From Phaffia rhodozyma (lineage: Eukaryota > Basidiomycota > Tremellomycetes > Cystofilobasidiales > Mrakiaceae), in assembly GCA_014706385.1 (NCBI GenBank), contig JACGZH010000006.1, positions 186,001 to 250,000 of the forward strand: DNA of 64,000 bases, given 5' to 3'. The notes under the pieces are model-generated. The model made no database searches. It was given only the letters and a program-made list of their open reading frames with translations, and had not been told where the DNA came from. How positions within the stretch are numbered: the first letter of the stretch is position 1; every line of letters starts with the position of its first letter. Shown here piece after piece: positions 1-12,377 of the stretch. Both the position numbers and the translations under genes were made by a program.

Positions 1-345
1 AGCGCGAGAGAGAGCGAAGGAATGTAAAAATGAAAATGAAGACAAAAACAAAAACAAAAATAAAAATGAAAAATCTAATAAAGAGAAGGAAATCAAGAAG
101 AACAGATGAAAGGAATGCATGTGGGGGTTTCCACCAAGAGATGATCGTGATTCAAAAAAGGAAGACCAAGATGAACCAAACACACACATATACACACGCA
201 AACAACCTTTCTCTAGAAGAGAAAGAAGCAAAGGCCAAGAAGGAGAAAAAAAAAGGACATTTCCATCTCGGAGGGTATAAACCTCGAAAAAAAAATGAAG
301 CCTATGGAGTCTCTCACCCTCTCCCTCACCCTCTCTCTCTCTCTC
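1..345. other. Intergenic, 3' flank of NUP85
   Basis: This is the stretch beyond the NUP85 stop codon. It is A-rich and purine-rich on the + strand (AAAAC/AAAAT runs near 30-80, a CT run near 318-345). An open frame at 30-365 is lysine and repeat driven and has no recognisable domain. I see no gene here; it is probably NUP85 3' UTR and the flank of whatever lies left of the window. Confidence 0.5.
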
Positions 346-3300
346 TCAACCCAGCAGATCCCTAGCCAAATACCTAGCCAACGCCAGCCTAACTACCTCC
401 AAGCCCTTCAGTCCTGCCAGATAGAACTCATCCGTCGGGGACTTTCCGTTTCCTTTTTTCCGTTGCCCGTTGACGAGCGGTCTTGATTTGGCGATCGTGT
501 TGAAGGTCGATGTTGTCGACAGGGGCGTGTTGAATGCGTCAAAGGAGGAGGAGGAGGATGACGACGACGGGGCATTACCAGTAGAGGAAGACGTCGTTTG
601 GAGATCGACAAGGTATCCCAAGTAGTCACCCGGTGAGTGACTCGAACCGGAAACGACCTCTTCCAACCGACCCAGCAAGCCATATGCTTCTTCCGTCCCG
701 ACCAACATCCTCTGATCCTCCAAGATCACCACCGAGTCGACCAACAGGACAGCCCAGAACCCTTTGGGTGCGATATCGGATGCAAACATGTTGGACAGTA
801 AGGAGGCAGCTTTGGGAAGATCGTTGGAATGGAACGATTCGAGAAAGTCTCGGTACAACGGGAGGAAGTTTAGTTTACTCGCCAGGATCGGGAACGTCGG
901 GTTTGATGTCGTCGAGGGCGACAGGCCGGAAGCGGCCGAGGCGATGTAGTGAGGTGATTCGGGGGAGAAGAGTGATGGGGGGATAGAGTTGACATGCTCG
1001 ATGAATTCCTTGGGACCTATCGCAAGAAGCGAGAGGGAAGAGAAAAAAAAAAGCAAGATCAGAATAAAAGCGTGGCGAAAAAAAAGAGATAGACAAAAAC
1101 CACCCAACAGACCTTTTTGAACATAGACGTTTAAAATCTTATCCGATATTATCCCAAGTCTCCTTCCATCACCTGCTCGAACACAGTACGCGACAGCGAG
1201 GCCGTACTGCCTCGATTGAACCATTCGCTGACCGACCACTCTGGATAGCGTTCGACTTTCTTCTTCTAGGCCCAACGTCTGTAGACTGTTTGAGTTTCGT
1301 TCATCGATCGAGAGCAACGAGAAAGGAAAACACGTTTCGGTCAGGTCGTTCCGTCCGTGCCCACAAAGCAGACAACAAAGCAGAATTGGATAACGTACGT
1401 CCTGAAAACCTCTTCTACTTTGCTTTCGTCAATCCCACCTCCATCCTGCTCGTCCTTTTCTAGCGAGATCCTCTCCAAAAGGCCTGCGACCCGTCTCCTG
1501 CCTTCCTCTCCACATGTCTTCAGATAATCACACGTCATCCTCCACAGACCCTCCTCACTGGCCAGATGAAGCGCATATTCCAACACGAAGTGATCTCTCA
1601 ACCCTCTCTCCGCCCCAACAACTGTCTCGACCAGGCCCAGCTTATCCATCAAGTCCGTCAAATGAGTCGCTAGCCAGACGGACAACGTATTCGTAGAGGT
1701 GATCGTCTGGGTGATGTCTCCTTGAAGTAACGCGTACATCACGGTTTCATCCTGAGCCGCCGGATCCAACGAAAGCACACCGGAGCTGATCGTTCGGATG
1801 GTTTCCGGTAGGTCGTCTCGTTTCAACGACGGTCGGACCCAAACACCCCATGCGCCGACAGCCTCCTTCCAATCCACGCATTCCTCTAACACTCGGTCTT
1901 CTTTCCCTTGCATGAGCTCCAACACTGCTTGAACGACGTCTTCAAGCCCAGAGGATTCATCCGAAGAGCCCCAGGCTCCTTCGAGAGCCCACCCTCGTTT
2001 AGTGAGAGGAACACAAAGTGTCCGGAATTGCGCTCGCCAGGATGAGTGTGCTTGGAGGAAAGCGCGCTCGGTAGGGTAGGAAGAAGAGGACGATCGAGGG
2101 TAGTCGGCTAGATGGGTCGCGATCTTGGAGGAGATAGAGGATAGAACGGGTGAGGGGTGGGTAGATAGAGTGGAGATTAACTGAGATGTCGAAGGAAGAA
2201 ATCCTCTCAAGAGTGACCTGAGAATCAATGAGTCAAGAACGCGAATAGCCATGGAAAGAGAAAGAGAACCTGTCAGCATCTTTGACACACATGCTTTCTC
2301 TCGCCCTGTAGAGAACCACTATCTCAAACCTACCTGATCAAGTATGACCAAAACTCTTCGTGCGCCCAACTATCCCCGTTGCTAAATCCAAGGATTTCTT
2401 CTCCTTCCTCCGTCGTTGGCCCCAAGTCAGCCATGTTTATCCAATCGAGTAACTCCTCACCCACGACACCGTCACCCCTTCCGTCTTCAGGAAGGTAAAG
2501 AATCTTTGCAAGGTGGAAGATCTGGGTGATCGATGCCCAGTGATCTTGCTCGCTGGCGGTTAATGTTGGGAGAAGTAGAGTCTGTCGAAGGGTCTCAGTA
2601 TAAAGCGATGCGATCCTAGAATAAAAGTTAATCTGAGAAGCCGAAGGGAGACTGTTTATGTTTCCAATTTGAAAAGAGTTTCAGCTCGCGGCTCTTCAGC
2701 ATCAAGAATGCGACAATGTCGTCAAACGGTCAGAAACGTAACACTTACTTCGGTTTGGCAGCTGAGGGGCGACGAAGGAAGGAAGTATCTTGAGGGGCCG
2801 GGTTGGATTCAGCCGCGATCTGCTGCAATGAATGAAACAGCGTATATGTTCTTGTGTAGAGCTATTCTCCATGATGTATGGAAATAGATGAGAGGTTCTG
2901 CTTGAGTGATCGAGAACAAGAAAACAGACCGAAATATATCGAGCCTCGAGAAAGCACTCACAGGAATGAGATGTTGAGGGACCTTGTCCCACTTTCCAAA
3001 GAAGATTGCTCGCTCTCCGTGAGCAGGTGTCTTGAGCTTGGCAGACGTGAGAGTACCGTCTCTCTTTGTGACGAATGCTCCGACTTCCTACAAGATTTCT
3101 CCACAGAGAACAGTTATCGATGTTCCAAGACGGAGGAGAAGAGGAGGACCGGAAAGGTCAATCAACACGTCTTTCTATCTATGCTTTTTTCCTCGGAGAG
3201 AAGATCTGAATCTAGATACGCCTGAGGAGAGAAGGAAAGAAACTCACACTCCCGAAGCCTGGAGAGAGTATATGGCTGAGTGTCCTTCCAGAGTCTTGCC

Positions 3301-3355
3301 ACTGGGTAAGATGACCTTGTGGTATCGGTCCGGACGAGAAGGACAGAGTGGTCAT
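346..3355 (-). CDS. NUP85: Nucleoporin Nup85 (Y-complex subunit)
   Basis: Scaffold nucleoporin of the Nup84/Nup107-160 Y-complex, which forms the outer rings of the nuclear pore. I resolved seven exons: 3248-3355, 2962-3087, 2749-2822, 2334-2615, 1399-2217, 1113-1285 and 346-1016. All phases join and give 750 residues. Family signs are the segment with LYLPEDGRGDGVVGEELLDW, the helical stretch around LWRMTCDYLKTCGEEGRRRV (like the LWQVAVDYFDHC region of animal Nup85), and the C-terminal RQYGLAVAYCVRAGD repeat. The start is the first ATG of a frame whose first two exons join in phase 0. There is no membrane segment or signal peptide. It lies tail-in behind the RXT2-like gene on the same strand, 317 bp away; I see no functional link. 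The identification rests on remembered family motifs, not a search. Confidence 0.85.
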
Positions 3356-3672
3356 CGTGAAGAGCCAAGGTTGGATGATGAGTGTTTGAGGACAAGGATG
3401 GAAAGAAGGTGATGAGTTTCAAAAAAATAAACAATAGGAAAGTTCTAATAAGATTTCATTATTTTTATAATTCTTCCAAAGCCTTTTCCCTTTCTACTTC
3501 CTTTTCTACATCTTATGATCATCAATGTAGCAATCAGATCCAGAAACGAGAATACTTTATAGATAAAATTTACAAGACAACAAATAATAGCAGTCTGAGC
3601 CGGTCAAAGTGCTGACCAGGAATAATTAAACGTAGACATCGAACCGGATCCATACTGATCTCTAACCTGCTC

Positions 3673-5725
3673 TCACGAATCCGTACTACCATCTCCTAAC
3701 TCTCCGTTCTCCAAACATCTCTCCCTAATTTCTCTCCAGACCCGCTTTCTAGCTCTTCCAACTCCGGCGAGACGCTCTCTGACCTCCTCTAATCGCTCGA
3801 CATATTCTCTCGAATCTGCCAGTAATTCTCCCTATAAGAGCATGTATCATATTGGCATGTTAGAGAAAACCAGAGATCAGTCCAGTTGTTTGTCGAAGGA
3901 TGAGAAGGGTGACAGGGAAAGCAAGAAAATAAACTAACGAGTGCATCCATGCCTCGATAAAGCGCCTCCTTCTGCATCTCTACACTTAAAAACATTGCGC
4001 CACCGTTCGGATCCATTCCCTGTTGAGGAGGTATCGGATAACTCACTCCTTCCGGCGTAACAAACAGTTTCTCCAAAGCGCTCAGCTGAACCTCCTGTTG
4101 ATGTTCAAAATCAGTCGGGTCGTCAATCACGCCTTCTGGTCCGTGATGATGACCCTCGGCATGTATCGAAGGACGATCCGCAGATTTTTTTGGTGGATGA
4201 GAGGAGAGGGTAGAGGAAATTTGAGGCTGAGATGCAGATAGATCGTCGACGTCCATTCTCATCGATATATCTGACGGAAGCCGGTTTGATCCATCGAGGT
4301 ATTCCTTCTGCTCGTGCACATCTAGGATTTCTTTCTTGTCATGGCTCCCATTCTCCGGGATATGTACCTGATCTTGAGTAGCGCTTTTGACTTCTCCGTC
4401 AGCCTCTTTTCCCTCTCTAGGGGTCTCTCCGGTTGCTATTGTAGTGGTTGTTATTGGTGTTGATGATGTGAGGTCTGTCGCCGCCGATGCTTCTCCTTCG
4501 GTTGCTTCCACAACCTCTTGCTCTTGTTCCTTCTCCTTCTCCTTCTCTTCTTCCTCTCCCTCTTCCTCGTCATCATCATCTCGCTTTCCGATCCCCCGTT
4601 CTCTGCATTCTTCAAAGAATCTGCCTAGACTTCTGCTAAGTCCGATCTCACCCTCGATCAACTCACCTGCCGTCTGTCCCAACGCGTCCTCCAGATGACC
4701 AGACGCGAAGGTATACCGCATGGCAGGAGATAGAACGATCTCGGTATATGATCTAGGCGGAGAGAGTAGCTGAGAGAGATGGCTCGAAGTCACGCTTGGT
4801 GGGGATGGAGAACGAAGATGGGGAAGTAATGGAGGGGAGAGCGAACGGGATGGCGACCGACCTCGCGATAAGTCAGGCGGTAGATGGTGAGCAAGAGTGT
4901 ATCGTAGCTTAGCACGTAGCCTTTCTTCAGCCTGGAGAGAAGATGAAGTATGATAAATACAAAAATACAAAATTCGAAGTCAGTGCTCCTGAAAACAGCC
5001 TTTTGGCAGGGGCACCAGAAACAGACGCGTATCTACAGCAAGAGAAGAAAGGAGGAAGGGATGAAGACAGAACAGACATACCTCTCTCTCTCCAGCACTC
5101 ATCCCCCAAGCCACTGCCTTTCCTTTCCGGACCCATCTCGAGTTCTTTTTGAGCTTGTTTCCCCGATTGCCTGAACTTGCACTAGGATTGGCTTGCTCGA
5201 GATCATCGTAGGACGAACCCGAAGGCGGGTAAGATGTTCCAATCGGAGTGTAAGAATTTGTTTGATCGAGTGACGGGAGAGAGCTGAATGCATGCCATGC
5301 CAGCACAAAGGTAGATAAACAGTTAGTTTGATTGAATCAGGTTGGCTAAGGAGAGGCTAGGAGTATGAAAAGAGGATTGAATCCTTGGAAACAGGCAAGA
5401 AGAGGGGAAGAGCAGATAAGTGTACGAACAGATATTCATCCCCTGGATTACCCAATCCCTGTTCGTTTGCCAGGAGGCCAATCCCTCTACCACTTCCAAC
5501 GGCACGTCCATATCTGACACCTGCCGATTGTTGGTGTTGATGCTGATGCTGATGCTGATGCTGGTGTTGCTGCTGGTGTTGTTGATGCTGATGCTGTTGA
5601 AGGGCCATCTGCTGGGATGTCTGAGACCGATGATGATGATGATGGATGGGGGCGTGGGCGTGGGTATGATGGTGATGATGCTGTTGTTGTTGTTGCTGTG
5701 TACCAGCTGGGCCATAAGCTGACAT
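3673..5725 (-). CDS. RXT2: Rxt2-like subunit of the Rpd3L histone deacetylase complex
   Basis: Four exons (5430-5725, 5082-5283, 3939-4931, 3673-3831) join in frame to 549 residues. The N-terminus (about residues 8-70) is a His/Gln low-complexity run coded by CAG/CAT/CAC repeats. It is followed by GNRGNKLKKNSRWVRKGK, which matches the RXT2 N-terminal signature (NRG-KLK). Around residue 235 comes RYTFASGHLEDALGQTAGEL, resembling the Rxt2 helix in which LIE.E follows. Next are a long acidic/Ser-Thr linker and a charged C-terminal helix (YVERLEEVRERLAG...VWREIRER), typical of the family end. Rxt2 is a nuclear scaffold subunit of Rpd3L, which deacetylates promoter histones. Its promoter is shared head-to-head with deoxyhypusine synthase (243 bp). 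The first intron uses a GTTCGT donor, the only one that keeps the frame. Confidence 0.75.
5528..5690. repeat. Coding trinucleotide repeat (His/Gln) in RXT2-like gene
   Basis: Runs of GAT/GCT/GTT-type triplets on the + strand read as CAT/CAC/CAG/CAA on the - strand and code for alternating His-Gln (HQHQHQ) and poly-Q/poly-H. The + strand reading, a leucine/methionine-rich open frame, is only a shadow. The tract is expected to vary in length between strains. Confidence 0.85.
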
Positions 5726-5968
5726 TATGAGTTACCGATGGAGATAGATACACGTATAGGATGAGTGAGAGGATGGAATGGAATAGGATGGGATGGATGT
5801 GAGAGATGAAGGAGGAGAGTATAATTCATCATTTTTATTATTATTATTTTATTATTTTACTTTCCCTTAAGGAAGATTTTTTTTTCCTTTTTTGAAGCTT
5901 CTCATTCAGCCCTTCCACTGAATTCCCAACAACCATCCCAAAAGAAGTTTCACTTTCTACCCTCGATC

Positions 5969-7600
<1,632 letters not shown>

Positions 7601-7795
7601 AGAACGAGAAATAAGAAGATAAATATGTGACAGTTCATGAATTTGTAACTGATAGATGAAAATGTTCTTAGATAAGATCACCTATGATATCATAGCCTGT
7701 CTCTCACCTGGTCTGCTCTTGTCCTTCTTCTTCCTACTACCTCCCATCCTTCCTCCCCATCTGTTCTCTCGCCCATCCGTTATTGTATTTCAGCC

Positions 7796-9476
7796 ATGTC
7801 CTCATACGACCTACCATCAGGTGGCCAAGTGCTCACACAGGAGCAGCTTCGAGCGACATTGAAGTATGTTCGACTTCAGATCATTTCCGTAAGTAGAGTT
7901 GTATCCATCAATTCAAACCTCTCCCGGCTGAAACCTGTGTGGATTCGATCGGAATTAACACATCGCTTATTGCCTTTACCATCCGTCCTGCTTCCTTTTC
8001 AACAGCCCCTCAGCCTGCTGGTTTCTATAGGAGCAAATATTGTCTGTGCCAGTCTAATTAAACCATCGATGAGTTAGTCCATCCTTCTTTCCCGCCTTCT
8101 CTGGTCTCATCTCCTTTCTATCTTGCTTTCTCTCTTCTTGGGGGTGGTCGCGCATTGCATTCTTTTTCGGGCGAAAATTGTAGTTTAGAGCAAAATGGCA
8201 AAACGTTGAACTTGAACCACCGATTGATTGTCCGGGTTGTCCTCCAGTCGATATCTCGAGAGCCCATCCGACGCTCTTCACGCCTTTATCTGTCATGATA
8301 AGCGGTTATTGGGTCCGTCCTTCCTTTTATCCGTTTGATGAATGAGTATAACAAACTGACTGATCACACGCGTTTGTCTGGTGGTCAAATATAATAGACC
8401 GTGGTGTATGCTCTTCAAATTGGATTCTGCCTGATGCTCGTCCTGGCCAGATCGGCCGAGACGAAGGATGTGCTGATGCGGGGTGTTGGAATGAGGTTCT
8501 CGATCGCCAATTGGCTCATGGCTGGCTGGGCCGTCTTCTGGGTTCGTCTGACTTTGTGCTTGTGTCCGTTGCTCTTAATTGCAAGCTGATTAGCATCAAA
8601 CTTACGGGTCTCACATGACTCAGACTCTTCAAACTTCATGGTCTTTCATGGTCGCCGAGGTCTTGCTTATTCTTAATTCTCTGATTCTGTACGTATCTAT
8701 CAATCTCGTTCCTCCTCCGCCATCCGACTTGCTGACCTGCATTGTATCCATCTTCCACTAGAGGCACCATTTACCTTACTCTCCACCGACATTATCACTT
8801 TTCTACCGGAACCTGGCTCTTTGTCTACACTCCCATGAAGATGATGCTCGCTATCGTTTTCTTGCTTGAATGGCTTGACAACGGTTTCATTGTTCTTGGC
8901 TGGGAGTCTAGAGATCCGGCCACTTATGCAAAATACTCCTGGCAGGCTATTGGAATCCTTGCTGGGGTCAACGTCGTTGGTTTGCTGATGGTCTTTGTAA
9001 CCAAGGACCTTGGTGAGGACTCACCATCTTCCTCATTTTCCATCTTTTGTGCTTCATCACTCATCGTTTGGCTGGATTTTTGGTTGATTCGGATCATCGA
9101 TTATAACAGTCTGGACAGTATCAGCCGAGTATCTGCTTGTATCTCTTCTGCTCAAGAAGCCAAAGCCATTTACTATGGTGGTCACTTTGTTCATCTTCCT
9201 CGCCCTCTACGTATGTCCATGTCTCCCTTTTCTGGTTAAAGGACCCGGTCAGCTTATCAAGTGGATTCTGCTTAAACGTCGTCTCTCCCTCAGCCCTTTA
9301 CCTACTTGGCTTCCATCTTCTTCCACTCGGCCCGGACTAGAGAAGGTCGGATTCGACTTGAAGAAGAAGCAGTCGCCGCTTCACACGAGGCCGTCGCTCC
9401 GCCTGCGACAGCTCGTGCTCATGCAGGTACAGTCCCGCCAGCTGCTCCCGTTGCCAGTGGAACCGAAGGTGTTTAA
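7796..9476 (+). CDS. Multi-pass membrane protein, DUF1774 family
   Basis: Exons read in order: 7796-7888 (cytosolic start, LTQEQLRATLKYVRLQIIS), one beginning PLSLLVSIGAN, one containing RAHPTLFTPLSVMISGYW, then TVVYALQIGFCLMLVLA, FSIANWLMAGWAVFW, TLQTSWSFMVAEVLLILNSL, GTIYLTLHRHYHFST through LAGVNVVGLLMVFVTKDL, VWTVSAEYLLVSLLLKKP, and a last exon of YLASIFFHSARTREGRIRLE with a short Ala/Pro tail; stop 9474-9476. About seven hydrophobic helices are visible. The order HPT-F-P...YW, then NW...W, then AEVLLI-N matches fungal DUF1774 proteins as I recall them. No biochemical function is known to me. The junction into the third exon (near 8195) is uncertain. Confidence 0.6.
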
Positions 9477-9888
9477 GAGGAAAAAAGTAGAGAGTAAGGA
9501 TCAGGGGTCGCATTATCCTCTCTTTCTAATTCTCTTGAATTTCTTTAAGCTGTTATCTTGCCCTGTCTTTGTTCATCTCCCGTCGCCGTTTGTCGTCTTC
9601 TGTTGCTGTTGTTCCTCTTCTCTCTTTCCTCCATCTCTCTTGCAAAGAAGACCTTCGTAGGCTCTCGTTGGAAATTTCTTATTAAACTTTATCGTTAAGC
9701 ATGTATACTACTATCTCTAAACCATGTTGCACTCGTCACGTAAAGAAGAAAGGAGGAGAAAGGAAGCTCGATTTAAATCGATTGAGGGATTTGCATTACA
9801 TACATATATACATACATACGAGAAGCGCATAGAAGTATCGTGGGGAAACATGTAAGGTCCGATTGACAGGAGGGGTTATAGTTGAAGA
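9477..9888. other. Intergenic between convergent genes
   Basis: Shared 3' region of the DUF1774 gene (+) and PRI1 (-). It contains a CT-rich half, a short ATACATAC repeat around 9798-9820 and A/T-rich stretches suited to polyadenylation. No gene is supported. Confidence 0.5.
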
Positions 9889-12086
9889 CTAAAAGTCAGT
9901 AGACATTTGCGCTGCGTCTTGGTTTTTTAATACCCAATCATACAGAGAAGAATATAAGTAGAGAATTGAAGTCAGTCTCCGTATCTCTAAAGCTCCATCC
10001 GCATGCTTACAAAGAGCCACGAAGGATTTAGAAAGAGCAAAGAAAAGAAGAAGGGATTTACTTCGTTTCTTTTCTCGAGTCTGTCTGAGGAGACCTTGAG
10101 AATGTCGCTCGAGCATGTCCACATATGGTTTCAAGCTTGTCTGTCTCCAATCTTTAAGGATTTTACAAAGAACAATGAAGTAGTGAACGAGTCAGTAGCT
10201 GACAGTCAGAGGGGACCTAAAATGAAGGGGAAAGGAATATCGAAGGGATGGAAGCAAAAAGGACGAACCGACGACTTTCTTCTCATCCCCCAGATCCTGA
10301 GATGACCCATTTTCCCCATCTACAGATTGAGGATCCGTCTTTGCGGCAGCAGCGGCTACGTTAAGTTCGCCTATTAGTTGACCTAATGTCGGAACTGTCG
10401 ATGGGTCGAATTCAGAGATCCTCGCAGGATCTACAGGGACGCATACTCGGTCTGTCGAAATTCCGAATAAATATGTGAGACAACAACAGTTAAACAAGGT
10501 TGAGCGGTCACAATTTCCCCTTTAAATACAACAAATAAGAAGAGAAGAGAAGAGGACGCACTTGTTCCGGGATGGATGACAAAAGGAGATTTTAACAAAT
10601 GGTTTCGATGTTTTGACACATCCGCATCTAGCCTAGGGTATGTGTACTGCAGAACGATATCCTGTAGTGCATGTTCCAACGGACTTCCTTTCCCTTTCGG
10701 TCCTAAACCTGCGGCAGATCCGGTCTTGGATGCTCGGGACGGAAGGGCATCCGTAAGATGGGTCCATTTTTGACGCGAAGTGTACGACTTGGCGGACCAT
10801 TTGGTGCGGAGCTTGGAGGTGAGCGCTTTAGTTTCTCAAATAGATCTCGTTTCAGATTTGCTGATGTGCTTCGATGATGAACGAAAGGATGAAAATAGGT
10901 CAAGGAGGCCACTTACCTTCATCAGGAACAAGAGACAGAAGGGTTTCCCACTGTTCTTTCGTCTTGAAACATTCCTGGTCGTCTAGGATCAGAGTAGCAA
11001 AGTCTTTCCCCAGAATATCGTATGCATCCCTTTTTTAGAGGAGGAAAGGTTACCGACAGATCGTTGGAGAGAACCCCAATTCAGTTCATCTTCATCTTTA
11101 ATGAACAAACATGTGATAGAGAGGAATCACTCACATTATACTAGGGTGCAATTCGGGTGCTCTTCCGAACCTAACATTCACCTTCTTACTCATTTCCTTC
11201 CCTCCTTTGACAACCTCGAGATAGTGAACAATCGCTCGTCTCTGATCGTCGGTCAGATCTAATGCTGTCGTATCAGAGATCCAACAATGAATTCCTCGTC
11301 GACCGGAATACACCCAGAGAAGATGCTGAAAGCCGAATTGATCTGTAGCAGTTTTTTACATCATTTGATACGAAGCATTGTTTTCAGAAAATATTGTTAA
11401 GTTTACCGAAAGTGGCATTCATAGAGAGAAACAGAAAGACAAGCTCAAAGCGCAACACGTACCTCGAAGAGCATGGTCCAAGACTTCGGTAGCGCAAGCA
11501 ATGAATCCCCAGCATCGTTTACACATAGACTTGTCAGAGCAGCACGTCCGGATCTCGTCGTAGTCTGTCATATCGATATCGAACACAAGCTCCCGACGAG
11601 CCGGCTGGAGGGCCGACGGACGAAGGGTCTTCTTGTCTTTGGGCTGAGGCGAAACAAACAAGGAAAAGAAGGTCAGATTTGATATCTATCAGAGATCATC
11701 GGCTCAGCTGGAAGATGCGTAGGTAGTTTTATCTCGTAGAAGTACCTTAGCAGTATAGATGGCTCCGATTTCGAATCGACTAGGGTTCAGTCGGAGAACC
11801 TCTCGTTTCATTTCTTCGTGGTTGGCGAACGAGTTGTATCTCAAATAGATGTCCCCGGCCAGAGTGAAAGCGAACTCTCTGTGGGTAAACAACCTTGTCG
11901 GTACTGTTCTCGTCGAATAGTAACACATCAGAGAGTAAGACCGCGAGAACCAGTTAAAACAGCCTCGGCCAGCAACGGAATCTCACTTTGTTCGTGGTTC
12001 AACCAGGTGAAGAGCTGTTTCCAAGGAAAGAGCCTGTTGTAAAACATTCTCATAGCCGCCGGATCGGAGGCATCTACTTCATCCAT
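9889..12086 (-). CDS. PRI1: DNA primase small (catalytic) subunit
   Basis: Makes RNA primers for DNA replication as part of the DNA polymerase alpha-primase complex in the nucleus. The start at 12084-12086 begins [20 protein letters not shown], followed by [13 protein letters not shown]. The next exon holds [20 protein letters not shown]. Then come [18 protein letters not shown] (the catalytic D-x-D pair) and the zinc-site cysteines CC...C..C in [30 protein letters not shown] is the nucleotide-binding SGRRGIH signature. Further exons carry [20 protein letters not shown] and a C-terminal regulatory part, ending DAAQMSTDF with TAG at 9889-9891. At least eight exons are seen. All catalytic residues I can check are intact. 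It is divergent from MRE11 across a 291-bp promoter with MCB boxes, which suggests G1/S-phase transcription. Confidence 0.93.
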
Positions 12087-12228
12087 CGTATTGATCGGAA
12101 TAGTGACAAATTTAACTCTGTTATTAAGGTCTGTGATCGTATGGTATATGTATGGCCTATAAACCTAGGAAGAGTGTGTGAGCAGAAGGAATGATGAGAG
12201 ATAGAAATCAAAAGCGTGTGTTGATCGA

Positions 12229-12300
12229 GACGCGCCAGCCGACAGACGCATTTGAGACGCGTAGCCTCATTTAGGACGCGTCGCGCAGTAACGCTGACGC
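12229..12300. promoter_or_regulatory. MCB (ACGCGT) cluster in the PRI1-MRE11 divergent promoter
   Basis: Two perfect palindromic ACGCGT sites lie at 12257-12262 and 12276-12281 (19 bp apart), with a half-matching ACGCGC at 12230-12235 and further GCGC/ACGC words to 12300. ACGCGT is the MluI cell-cycle box bound by MBF (Swi6 with Mbp1 or Res1/Res2) in fungi and controls DNA replication genes. Because the site is a palindrome midway between two divergent replication/repair genes it could serve both. Confidence 0.7.
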
Positions 12301-12377
12301 TCGTCCCCCTTTAGACCGCCATTGTCCGATCTCTCGTTCAGATCCACGCCGTGTCCAGGTAGCAGTTGTATAGACAC

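Noticed and set aside
30..365. Open frame of 111 codons on the + strand at the left edge
   Set aside because: Lys/Thr-repeat and low-complexity translation of A-rich sequence in the NUP85 3' flank, with no domain and no splice context.
5420..5722. Leu/Met-rich + strand frame
   Set aside because: It is the antisense reading of the His/Gln repeat of the RXT2-like gene, whose exons join in frame on the - strand.
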